Source: Flavobacteriaceae bacterium
Lineage (GTDB): Bacteria; Bacteroidota; Bacteroidia; Flavobacteriales; Flavobacteriaceae
Assembly (NCBI GenBank): GCA_947461425.1
Contig: CANHKZ010000012.1
Coordinates: 1-32,577, forward strand
Direction of reading: 5' to 3'
Length of the DNA: 32,577 bases
The position numbers were made by a program, and so were the translations under genes. The notes under the pieces were generated by a model, which was not told the DNA's origin, ran no database searches, and worked only from the letters and a program-made list of their open reading frames with translations. Below are positions 1 to 6,863 of the stretch, in pieces; the stretch's first letter is position 1; each line of letters opens with the position of its first letter.

Positions 1-1
1 A

Positions 2-73
2 AATTCATTTTTAAGGTCATTTGTTGTTTTATATCGAACCGATAACCTTCAGAAAATCAATGAGTTGGTTTGA
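2..73 (+). CDS. possible 3' end of an upstream gene (partial)
   Basis: Only the last 23 codons would lie in the window. The frame starting at base 2 is open to a TGA at 71-73 and reads as ordinary protein, ending in ...LQKINELV; the other two plus-strand frames stop earlier (bases 11-13 and 43-45). A good terminator begins 28 bases after this stop, which fits the end of a plus-strand transcription unit. The fragment is too short to assign a family, and could be chance. Confidence 0.3.
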   Translation, partial: NSFLRSFVVLYRTDNLQKINELV

Positions 74-100
74 TTTTAAATTGATAGTGCTCACATCATA

Positions 101-127
101 AACCTACTGGAAACAGTGGGTTTTTTT
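101..127 (+). terminator. Rho-independent terminator
   Basis: A 9-bp stem (101-109 with 114-122, one U-G wobble) closes a GAAA tetraloop and runs into seven T residues (121-127). It is well placed to end transcription of the gene entering the window from the left. Confidence 0.8.
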
Positions 128-323
128 GTAGGTATTAATTAGATAGCATTTTCAGTATATTAGATAGATCTCAAAGTCAAATAACTTTACGTTAGTGGTA
201 TTTATTTAATAATCACTAGCAAGATGCTCGCGCCAGTAGGGTTTTTGTAATTTCAAAAAAAAATTATTTTCTAAAATTTCTAACTATCTAAGTTATTTTG
301 TTGTGTAAACAAGAGAGTTGGTA
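128..323. other. non-coding stretch with a GC-rich imperfect hairpin
   Basis: No convincing gene lies between the terminator and the FISUMP lipoprotein gene (128-454). Around 215-245 there is a locally GC-rich element with a small hairpin (AGCA-AGA-TGCT, near 217-228) followed by GCGCC and a CCAGTAGGGTTT end (233-244). That end is nearly the reverse complement of bases 100-110 in the terminator. It could be a degenerate REP-like element or a decayed second terminator. The rest is AT-rich with no visible structure; the conserved regulatory block starts at 324. Confidence 0.35.
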
Positions 324-409
324 CCTCCCAGCAACAACTCCCTAAAGCTGTTTTCAAACCGATAGTACCCCGCTTACTTTATTTATCAAATATCACCTAA
401 AGTAGGTAT
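324..409 (+). promoter_or_regulatory. conserved upstream regulatory block, copy 1
   Basis: This block, ending 45 bases before the start of the FISUMP lipoprotein gene, aligns without gaps over 86 bases to 2411-2496, upstream of the PEGA-like lipoprotein gene; by eye about two thirds of positions match. The best conserved parts are TTTCAAAC (352-359), GATA followed by ACCCC (361-371) and AAATATCAC (388-396). The 3' end carries a dyad, ACCTA-AAG-TAGGT (395-407), typical in size for a dimeric response-regulator or repressor site. That this is an activator or operator region is inference. Confidence 0.6.
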
Positions 410-454
410 TGTGCAATCAAATGATTATCCTTAAATTACAAAAAATATTACATT

Positions 455-2014
455 ATGAAATCCACCTCAATTAAGGCTTTATCAGTATTATTAATGATAC
501 TAATGTTTGGTTGTTCTAGCGAAAAAGAACCTGCAAAAACATTACCTCAATTAACTACAACAACAGCAACCAGTGTAACATTAACAGCAGCTTCTACTGG
601 TGGAAATGTATCAGCAGATGGTGGGGCTCCAGTTACTTCAAGGGGTGTGGTTTGGAGCACAGCTTCTGCACCCACGATTAGCTTAGCTACAAAAACTACT
701 GATGGAACAGGTACAGGTAGTTTCACTAGTGCTATTACTAATTTAAACCCATCTACTAATTATTATGTTAGAGCTTATGCTACCAATAGTGTTGGAACTG
801 GGTATGGAAATGAAATTACTTTTACTACGGGAGCAGTTGTATTACCCACGCTGACGACTACTACAGTTAGTGGTTTAACTACCAACTCTGCCATATCAGG
901 AGGAACTATTTCAGCAGATGGAGGAGGAAGTATTACTGCACGGGGTGTTGTATGGAATACTGGCACAAACCCAACTGTTTTATTAAATACTAAAACTACA
1001 GAAGGAACAGGTACGGGAAATTTTATTAGCACTATAGCTAATTTAAATCCGTCGACTAATTATCATGCAAGAGCTTATGCATCAAATGGTGTTGGTACAG
1101 CTTATGGTAATGAAATTACTTTCACAACAGGAGCTGTTGTATTGCCAACACTTACTACTACTGCTATAAATAGTATTACAACTAATTCAGCAATTTCTGG
1201 AGGAAGTATTTCAGCAGATGGAGGAGGAAGTATTTCAGCACGTGGTGTTGTATGGAGTACAAGTACAAGTCCAACTATTAGTTTATCGACAAAAACTAAT
1301 GATGGAACTGGAATAGGTAGCTTCACTAGCACTATAGTTAATTTAACTCCAGCAACTAATTATTACGCAAGAGCTTATGCTACAAATAGCGCTGGAACTA
1401 ATTATGGGCTTGAACTAACTTTTAGTACATTTTCACCAACTGGCTCGAATATATGGTCAACTAAAAACCTTGATGTTACCACTTACAGAGATGGCACTCC
1501 AATACCGAATGTAACAGATATAAAAACTTGGGCAAATTTAAAAACAGGAGCATGGTGTTATTTTAATAATGATTCGACCAATGGAGCCACTTATGGCAAA
1601 CTATATAATTGGTATGCTGTTGCTGGGATACATGATAATGATCCAAATACTCCAAACAAGATATTAGCACCAACAGGATGGCACGTCTCAACCGATGGTG
1701 AATGGACTGATTTAATTACTTTTTTAGGAGGAAGAGATGTCGCAGGAGGAAAAATGAAGTCAACAACCAATTGGATGAGCCCTAATACGGGTGCTACAAA
1801 CGAATCAGGATTTTCAGGGCTTCCAGGTGGCTATTTTATTGGTGGAGATTTCTTCGTACAATTAAAAATCGATGGTAATTGGTGGAGTTCTTCAGAGATT
1901 AATACTACATTTGCTAAGACATCTTCTTTAACATATAACAGCGCTGGTGCCTCAAATGGATCACCTATTTCTAAGTCTGCCGTATTCTCAGTGCGTTGCG
2001 TAAAAGATAAATAG
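455..2014 (+). CDS. FISUMP-domain lipoprotein with three tandem 100-residue repeats
   Basis: This is a predicted surface or outer-membrane lipoprotein of unknown ligand. A lipoprotein signal peptide ends in LMFGC, with Cys20 the lipidation site. Residues 31-130, 131-230 and 231-about 330 are three tandem repeats with an exact 100-residue (300-bp) period. Each contains the pattern SADGG...RGVVW...TNY..RAYA...G..YG, a beta-sandwich, fibronectin III-like arrangement. Residues about 333-519 match the FISUMP domain (Fibrobacter succinogenes major paralogous domain), with LYNWYAV, PTGWHV and the closing FSVRCVKD. The family is common in Bacteroidota and Fibrobacterota lipoproteins but its function is poorly known. 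The gene follows the conserved block at 324-409, and a small gene follows 14 bases after its stop. Repeat number could vary by recombination. Confidence 0.9.
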   Translation: MKSTSIKALSVLLMILMFGCSSEKEPAKTLPQLTTTTATSVTLTAASTGGNVSADGGAPVTSRGVVWSTASAPTISLATKTTDGTGTGSFTSAITNLNPSTNYYVRAYATNSVGTGYGNEITFTTGAVVLPTLTTTTVSGLTTNSAISGGTISADGGGSITARGVVWNTGTNPTVLLNTKTTEGTGTGNFISTIANLNPSTNYHARAYASNGVGTAYGNEITFTTGAVVLPTLTTTAINSITTNSAISGGSISADGGGSISARGVVWSTSTSPTISLSTKTNDGTGIGSFTSTIVNLTPATNYYARAYATNSAGTNYGLELTFSTFSPTGSNIWSTKNLDVTTYRDGTPIPNVTDIKTWANLKTGAWCYFNNDSTNGATYGKLYNWYAVAGIHDNDPNTPNKILAPTGWHVSTDGEWTDLITFLGGRDVAGGKMKSTTNWMSPNTGATNESGFSGLPGGYFIGGDFFVQLKIDGNWWSSSEINTTFAKTSSLTYNSAGASNGSPISKSAVFSVRCVKDK

Positions 2015-2028
2015 TAAATAAAAGAAAC

Positions 2029-2298
2029 ATGAAAGAAAATCACAAATGGAAATTATCAGATGATGTTGCTGCATATTATTTATACAAATACGGTACTAAT
2101 AACGAAATTGAAATAGCAGCAAAAAAACTTAATATAAAGTTAGATAGTTTTAAAATGAGAATACAAAACTTTGCTTATTTAGATACTAATAAAGGTTTAA
2201 GTAAATATTCGAAGCAGACTAAACAAGTGTACTTGTCAAAGAAAGATTTAAGTGCAAAGGATTTAAAAGCTGAATTTGATTTAGAAATGTTAAAATAA
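2029..2298 (+). CDS. small helical protein of unknown function
   Basis: An 89-residue soluble protein starts 14 bases after the stop of the FISUMP lipoprotein gene, so it is probably co-transcribed with it. There is no signal peptide or membrane segment. The sequence is rich in Lys, Asp and Glu. The segment EIEIAAKKLNIKLDSFKMRI (residues about 27-46) resembles a helix-turn-helix, and is followed by an aromatic, basic stretch with YSKQTKQVY. I recall similar short proteins with a tryptophan near the start and a KMRI..NF motif, but cannot name a family. A DNA-binding or structural role is only a guess. The codon usage and AT content look like those of its neighbours. Confidence 0.65.
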   Translation: MKENHKWKLSDDVAAYYLYKYGTNNEIEIAAKKLNIKLDSFKMRIQNFAYLDTNKGLSKYSKQTKQVYLSKKDLSAKDLKAEFDLEMLK

Positions 2299-2410
2299 CA
2301 TTTGCTGTATTTTTCAAATATGTAATTATACTTTTAAATAAAGAGTAATCAAGCGGTCTCACTACAATCGTTTGCTTTGCAATATTTATATAAGTACGAA
2401 AGATTAGATT

Positions 2411-2496
2411 ACCCCCAGTCAATATCCCCTAGAACTAATTTCAAACTGATACCACCCCCACAAGAAAGTTTTTGAAATATCACTAAATGTGGGTAT
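2411..2496 (+). promoter_or_regulatory. conserved upstream regulatory block, copy 2
   Basis: This is the second copy of the block at 324-409, upstream of the PEGA-like lipoprotein gene. TTTCAAAC is at 2439-2446, GATA with ACCCC at 2448-2458 and AAATATCAC at 2475-2483. The 3' dyad is present in altered form as CAC-TAAAT-GTG (2481-2491), followed by GGTAT as in copy 1. Copy 2 ends 88 bases before its start codon, farther than copy 1, so the transcription start rather than the start codon may be the fixed reference. The rest of the gap (2299-2584) contains no visible gene. Confidence 0.6.
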
Positions 2497-2584
2497 AGCT
2501 AATATAAGCTAGTAAGACTAGGTTTACAGAATTAACAGGGTAGTCGAAAACTGAGTAGAGTAGGCAACAAAAAAAATATTTATT

Positions 2585-3058
2585 ATGAAATTAAAATTAT
2601 TTTCGTTCATGTTGGCAGGAGTTTTACTTTTAACCAGCTGTGCCTCAGTTTTTACTGGATCAAAAAGAAGCGTTTTGTTTGAATCAAATCCTGCAGGTGC
2701 TAAAGTTTATGTTAATGGTATGGAGCAATGTATAGCACCATGTAATATTAAAGTAAAAAACAATGACCGTGTTGACTTCAGATTAGAAGGTTACAACGAA
2801 AGAGTTGTTGTTATGGATGCAGACTTCAATTTGGTTGCAATTTTAAATGGATTTAGTATTATTGGTTGGGGAATTGACGCTTTGACTGGTTCTTTACAAA
2901 GAGTAAATACAAAATATGTCAAGGTTGATCTTGAAAAAGGTTCAAAAAAACAAGCTTACATAGATTATATGGAAAAAGGTAATGGTACTATTACTAAAGT
3001 AGCAATTAATACTGAAAATAAATCAATTGAAACTACAATCGTTTTAGCTAGCAAATAA
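2585..3058 (+). CDS. PEGA-like lipoprotein
   Basis: A 157-residue predicted lipoprotein. The signal peptide ends in LLTSC, with Cys19 as the lipidation site. Residues about 29-58 (LFESNPAGAKVYVNGMEQC) look like a PEGA-type beta module, found in cell-envelope proteins. A short hydrophobic segment near residues 84-102 (VAILNGFSIIGWGIDALTG) resembles the glycine-rich hairpin often seen after PEGA modules in Bacteroidota. Cys49 and Cys53 flank a short loop and could form a disulfide. It shares its upstream regulatory block with the FISUMP lipoprotein gene and is followed by a strong terminator. The molecular function is unknown. Confidence 0.85.
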   Translation: MKLKLFSFMLAGVLLLTSCASVFTGSKRSVLFESNPAGAKVYVNGMEQCIAPCNIKVKNNDRVDFRLEGYNERVVVMDADFNLVAILNGFSIIGWGIDALTGSLQRVNTKYVKVDLEKGSKKQAYIDYMEKGNGTITKVAINTENKSIETTIVLASK

Positions 3059-3154
3059 TTTATTTGCTTGTAAATCAAGTAGACTTTACAATAGCTTGCT
3101 TTGTTAATTGTGCTCTTCAGCCACTTTAACAAATTTTAATTAAAACTTATACTA

Positions 3155-3186
3155 AGGATAGTTATGAAAATAACTGTCCTTTTTTT
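3155..3186 (+). terminator. Rho-independent terminator
   Basis: An 11-bp stem (3155-3165 with 3170-3180, one wobble) closes a GAAA loop and is followed by a run of T residues to 3186. It ends the plus-strand lipoprotein unit just before the convergent umuC gene. Confidence 0.85.
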
Positions 3187-3244
3187 GTGCTATCAATTTA
3201 AGAATGCTTTGGTGGAGTTTTTTTGCTGTGATTCGATGGTCACA

Positions 3245-4504
3245 TTACAATTCAATTTCGACTACTTCTTTAATTTTTGTGGTGTAGCGTTGGGATAGTT
3301 TCTCCTGTTTCATTTTCCATTGTCGGCCAATAGACTGAGTAGCAAAACGAACTGCAGTTTTTCCTATAGAACGGTTTAGTTGGTCTACAATGCGCATTAG
3401 CGGTTGGTGTTTTGGATTGGCAGTTGTAAATAAGGAAAGTTGGACTGCTGAATTGGGGGTTAATCCCATACAAATAACGCCCGCTTTTTTGTAATGGTAG
3501 CCCTCTTTGAAAATAGCTTTCAAACCTATTTGGGCATAGTGGTTCAAATCGATGGTGGAGTCAGTAGGATAGTCAGTTTTAATGGCAATACTTCTCGAAT
3601 ATTGTGGCGCATCTGGACTGAATCGGTTGGTTTTTACAAATACCATCACGAGATTGCATTGACTTTGTTGCTTTCGCATTTTTTCGGCACAATGTGCGGT
3701 AAACGTAGCTACTCGTTCTGAGACTTGATCAATAGTAGTATAGGTTTTTTCGAAAGAACGTGTCGTGGCAATTGCTTTTTTATTGGAAGGTTCTTCCAAA
3801 TCGAGCGTGGGTTTTCCCTCTAATTCATGTTTTAGACGTAGGCCTACAACGGACATTTCTTTGCGTACCCATTCATCTGATAATTGGGTAAAAGCATAGG
3901 CCGTTTTGATGTGTAGTGATTCTAACCGCTTAGCATAGCGTCTTCCAATTCCCCAAACATCGCCAATTTTAGTCCATTTCAAAGCTTTGATTCTCTTTTC
4001 TTCCGAATCGATTACATAGACGCTTTTGGTACGTTCTGGAAATTTTTTTGCTATTTTATTGGCTACTTTTGCAAGTGCTTTCGTTGGTGCAAAACCAATA
4101 CTCACTGGAATTCCGGTACCTTTAGTTACGGTGCGTTGCATTTTGATTCCGTACTCTTCCAAGTCAAATAATTCAAATCCTTTAAATTTCAAAAAGGCTT
4201 CGTCAATGCTATACACTTCAATTTCAGGACTGAATGTGGTAAGAATATTCATTACACGGCTACTCATGTCGCCGTACAAGGCATAATTAGATGAGTAAAC
4301 CTGTACTTGATTTTTTTTAAATAGGGCTTCAAATTGAAAAGCGGGTGCTCCCATGGGGATGCCCAGTGCTTTAGCCTCATTAGACCGCGCAATCACACAG
4401 CCATCATTATTAGAAAGTATAACGACTGGTTTCCCAATTAAATGAGGCTCAAATACCCTTTGACAAGAGGCATAGAAGTTATTACAATCTACGAGTGCAA
4501 ACAT
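3245..4504 (-). CDS. umuC: DNA polymerase V catalytic subunit UmuC (Y-family)
   Basis: Y-family polymerase for error-prone translesion synthesis, working with processed UmuD. The N-terminus MFALVDCNNFYASCQ is the classic start; Asp6 and Asp101-Glu102 (in YSIDEAF) are the metal-binding catalytic residues. The palm and fingers are followed by the little-finger region and a UmuC-type C-terminus (residues about 365-419). At 419 residues it matches the usual length (E. coli 422). The start ATG (4504-4502) overlaps the umuD stop as TAATG, giving translational coupling. A start 36 bases upstream is possible in frame but would lie inside umuD and adds a non-conserved tail. It is the last gene of its unit and converges on the lipoprotein gene. 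Confidence 0.95.
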   Translation of the reverse strand: MFALVDCNNFYASCQRVFEPHLIGKPVVILSNNDGCVIARSNEAKALGIPMGAPAFQFEALFKKNQVQVYSSNYALYGDMSSRVMNILTTFSPEIEVYSIDEAFLKFKGFELFDLEEYGIKMQRTVTKGTGIPVSIGFAPTKALAKVANKIAKKFPERTKSVYVIDSEEKRIKALKWTKIGDVWGIGRRYAKRLESLHIKTAYAFTQLSDEWVRKEMSVVGLRLKHELEGKPTLDLEEPSNKKAIATTRSFEKTYTTIDQVSERVATFTAHCAEKMRKQQSQCNLVMVFVKTNRFSPDAPQYSRSIAIKTDYPTDSTIDLNHYAQIGLKAIFKEGYHYKKAGVICMGLTPNSAVQLSLFTTANPKHQPLMRIVDQLNRSIGKTAVRFATQSIGRQWKMKQEKLSQRYTTKIKEVVEIEL

Positions 4505-4953
4505 TAGAATTTTTTGATTGATGCGGTTACAATTCCCCAAATAATTAATTCGTTTTCTGGAGTGACTTTGATAGGATCAAAATCTTCATTTTCGGCAATG
4601 AGCCAAACTACATCTTGTTCAATTTTGATGCGTTTCACGGTGAAGTTACCGTCGATTTGGCAGACCGCAATTTTGTCGTTTTTGGGTTCTAAACTTTTGT
4701 CGATTATCAGTAAGTCACCGTCATAAATTCCTGCATTTTTCATGGAATGTCCTTTTACCTTGGCAAAAAAAGTACAATCCCTGTTTTTGATGTATTCTTT
4801 GTTGATATCGATAGACAATTCAATAAAATCGTCAGCGGGTGATGGAAAACCAGCTCGCAAGCCTCCATCTACATAGGGTAGTGATGCATCAGTTGAAAAA
4901 TCAGGAGTGTAAAACTCAAGAATAGCGGTTGTATATAGGGATTTTAATTTCAT
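4504..4953 (-). CDS. umuD: SOS mutagenesis protein UmuD (self-cleaving S24 peptidase)
   Basis: The LexA/UmuD-type protein activates UmuC after RecA-stimulated self-cleavage. The cleavage site is Ala34-Gly35 (in GLRAGFPSP), the catalytic serine is Ser70 (KGHSM) and the general base is Lys107 (FTVKR). Length is 149 residues, slightly longer than E. coli UmuD (139) because of its N-terminal arm. It overlaps umuC by one base. An exact TAnnTTTG -7 element lies only 5 bases before the ATG, so the mRNA may be leaderless or nearly so. A long inverted repeat lies just upstream at 4975-5043. No E. coli-type LexA box was recognised. Confidence 0.95.
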   Translation of the reverse strand: MKLKSLYTTAILEFYTPDFSTDASLPYVDGGLRAGFPSPADDFIELSIDINKEYIKNRDCTFFAKVKGHSMKNAGIYDGDLLIIDKSLEPKNDKIAVCQIDGNFTVKRIKIEQDVVWLIAENEDFDPIKVTPENELIIWGIVTASIKKF

Positions 4954-4958
4954 TGTAG

Positions 4959-4966
4959 CAAATTTA
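4959..4966 (-). promoter_or_regulatory. -7 promoter element of umuDC
   Basis: TAAATTTG on the minus strand matches the Bacteroidota -7 consensus TAnnTTTG exactly. It ends 5 bases before the umuD ATG, so transcription would begin at or very near the start codon. No convincing -33 TTG was seen at the expected distance; the position is instead covered by the arm of the inverted repeat at 4975-5043, which may mean regulated or activator-dependent transcription. Confidence 0.5.
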
Positions 4967-4974
4967 ATAAACAG

Positions 4975-5043
4975 AAAATTCAGATGGTAGTAATTCGCAT
5001 AAAATAGTTATTAACTATTCTTTGAATTACCCATCTGAATTTT
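4975..5043 (-). repeat. long imperfect inverted repeat with palindromic centre
   Basis: The outer arms (4975-4996 and 5024-5043) pair over 20 bp with a single 2-base bulge; 13 bp at the outside are perfect. The loop holds a second dyad, AATAGTTATTAACTATT (5003-5019), with 8-bp arms around one base. The minus strand after the stem runs TTTTCTGTTTATT, so it could be a terminator for the tlpA unit. It also abuts the umuD promoter and could be an operator or a palindromic repeat element. These roles are inference; the symmetry is direct. Confidence 0.65.
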
Positions 5044-5047
5044 ACTT

Positions 5048-5066
5048 CTATTGGATGTACCAATAG
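5048..5066. repeat. short inverted repeat
   Basis: CTATTGG (5048-5054) and CCAATAG (5060-5066) form a perfect 7-bp dyad around 5 bases, immediately beyond the long inverted repeat. It may be a protein-binding site or a second stem of the same termination region. Confidence 0.5.
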
Positions 5067-5083
5067 TAATTTGTTTTTTTCTT

Positions 5084-5248
5084 TTACAATAGTATAACTA
5101 ACAGTAAAATTATAATGATAAAAGCACCTATAGATAGAAAAATACCATGTCTTTTTTCCTTTAATTCTGATTTTATAGCGCGAACTTCCTTACGAAGCTC
5201 CTTTTTCTCAGAACGATTTAAAGCGGTTACTAATAGATTTAGAGGCAA
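5084..5248 (-). CDS. possible small membrane protein (54 residues, TTG start)
   Basis: From a TTG at 5248 an open frame runs to a TAA at 5084-5086. The product would have a strongly charged helix (SEKKELRKEVRAIKSELKEK, residues about 13-32) followed by one hydrophobic segment (residues about 36-54, IFLSIGAFIIIILLLVILL), with basic residues just before the membrane. This design is too organised to look random. It has no ATG and lies in the same frame as the tlpA-like gene, 33 bases after its TAG stop. It may be a real small gene with a TTG start, an extension reached by readthrough, or the 3' remnant of a degraded gene. I do not recognise a family. Confidence 0.4.
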   Translation of the reverse strand: MPLNLLVTALNRSEKKELRKEVRAIKSELKEKRHGIFLSIGAFIIIILLLVILL

Positions 5249-5281
5249 ATAAATTTTGACTTGGAAATGAAAAGAACGTTG

Positions 5282-6736
5282 CTAGTAGTTTTTCTTTTCT
5301 AATTGCTCGATAATTTTAGTGTAGTTTTCCACACCCACTTTTTTAGCAATTATTTTTTTGTCTTGGTCTAGTAGGTACATAACGGGAGTCTGTCTTACAT
5401 TATATAATGTCTGGAAATCGACGTCTTCTTTGGTATAGTTACCCGTTACTGTTGGAGCAGGATACACATTAATCCAATCGGACAGCTTTTCTTTTTCAAT
5501 AAACTCCTTCCATTTTACCATTTCATCGGTATTGTTGTTTATTGCAAAAACGACTACACCTTTTTGTTTCCATTCGGTTTCATATAATTGATGCGTTTTT
5601 GGAATTTCGGTGGTACAATGCCCACAAGTTGGATCCCAAAAGGTAACAACAGTATATTTAGCTTTGATATCATACAAATCAATTCGTTTTTGATCTTGGG
5701 TGAGCATGAAAAGATTACGGCCTTTGTCGCCTACTAAATTATCTTTGATGCTAGACACCTTGAATTTAAAGAATTCTTTTTGTTTAAGTTGTAACCAAGC
5801 ATATTCCTTGTTTTTGAAATAAGTAGTATAAATATTGATAAATACTCGGTCCATTCCCATAATTTTTGGTTCTGAATATAAATCAACAAAATAGAGGCTT
5901 AGGTATTTGAATACCTCACCATTGGGTTGGTCGGTTTGATTTAAAATTTGTACAATCTCCGTAGTGACTGCTTCAGGAGTTACAGGGACAAAGGTGTTGA
6001 AATAGGTAGTAATTCGGTTTTCTAAAAATGGATTGCGCAATAGTCGCGCGTCTTTAAAATTGATGCCGTCAAAAAAGTGCTTTTTTAAGTACGCTATAGA
6101 ATCGGTTTTGGTGGCCAATTTTTCGTCTTCTGGCTTATTTAAAAAAGTATCAATAGGTTGGCTCATACTAAAAAGTAGCGCCATAGTATTGCCTGGATTT
6201 GCTTTGATATAGTCGTTTTTAAAACGATTAATTTCTGCTTGAATTTTCTTCAAATCAGCAATTACTAAGGTGCTATCTTGTTTGTTTTTTTGGTTAGCTA
6301 AGTTTTTTTCTAGCAATTTGATGCCTTCCATTTTATTTTTAAAAAAGGAATTGAAGTTATTGAAATCTTGATTTAAGGCAGAATTGGTTATTTCTATTCT
6401 TTTTTCAGAAGGATTGGTAACTATAATTTTGAATTTTTGGTCTGAATCCATTAAGAATTCTAATTCTATTTTTTTGTCAGGAGTTACTAACATATAAATA
6501 CCTTCAATGTACTTTTGGTCTTTTTTGAATAGTAATTGTCCTGCTTCATTTCCTTTTACGGAATCTAGTAAAGTTTGATATTTGCCATAGTGACCGGCTA
6601 AATAATACATTTTATTAACGTATTCTGGCGATTGAAATTCAATTTGACTCGACGGCGCTATTTTTTTTTCTTGTCCAAAAACAAAACAACTCCATAATAA
6701 AAGGACTGTAAAACGAAGTAGCGATTGGATTTTCAT
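5282..6736 (-). CDS. TlpA-like thiol-disulfide oxidoreductase
   Basis: A 484-residue exported thioredoxin-fold protein. The signal peptide ends near VFGQ (residue 22). Residues about 30-330 form a mostly helical N-terminal region like those found in Bacteroidota TlpA-like proteins (DUF4369/DUF5106 type; the exact family is not verified). The C-terminal thioredoxin domain (about 335-484) has the redox motif WDPTCGHC (Cys371, Cys374) and the cis-proline TP (450-451). Such proteins reduce disulfides of periplasmic or outer-membrane targets; the substrate is unknown. The gene stands alone, divergent from the dipeptidase gene, with an exact -7 element at 6754-6761. Confidence 0.88.
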   Translation of the reverse strand: MKIQSLLRFTVLLLWSCFVFGQEKKIAPSSQIEFQSPEYVNKMYYLAGHYGKYQTLLDSVKGNEAGQLLFKKDQKYIEGIYMLVTPDKKIELEFLMDSDQKFKIIVTNPSEKRIEITNSALNQDFNNFNSFFKNKMEGIKLLEKNLANQKNKQDSTLVIADLKKIQAEINRFKNDYIKANPGNTMALLFSMSQPIDTFLNKPEDEKLATKTDSIAYLKKHFFDGINFKDARLLRNPFLENRITTYFNTFVPVTPEAVTTEIVQILNQTDQPNGEVFKYLSLYFVDLYSEPKIMGMDRVFINIYTTYFKNKEYAWLQLKQKEFFKFKVSSIKDNLVGDKGRNLFMLTQDQKRIDLYDIKAKYTVVTFWDPTCGHCTTEIPKTHQLYETEWKQKGVVVFAINNNTDEMVKWKEFIEKEKLSDWINVYPAPTVTGNYTKEDVDFQTLYNVRQTPVMYLLDQDKKIIAKKVGVENYTKIIEQLEKKNY

Positions 6737-6753
6737 AAAAGTCTAATTTTATT

Positions 6754-6761
6754 CAAAAATA
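6754..6761 (-). promoter_or_regulatory. -7 promoter element of the tlpA-like gene
   Basis: TATTTTTG on the minus strand matches TAnnTTTG exactly, 17 bases before the start codon. No clear -33 TTG was found at standard spacing. Confidence 0.45.
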
Positions 6762-6863
6762 AGATTTTCTATTGGGTTTCACTTTATTGAATTCAAATTT
6801 AAAAGAGGCAAACCTAAAGAGTCAAAAATAATAAATACTTTTAACAGATAATATGAAAATAAT

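Noticed and set aside
775..1332. Minus-strand open frames inside the repeats of the FISUMP lipoprotein gene
   Set aside because: They repeat with the 300-bp unit, are compositionally the antisense of the repeats and lack independent features.
3494..4286. Plus-strand open frames opposite umuC
   Set aside because: They lie wholly within a well-supported gene in antisense and show no domain or signal.
4504..4540. Longer umuC start giving 12 extra residues
   Set aside because: It would lie inside umuD; the TAATG overlap and family N-terminus favour 4504.
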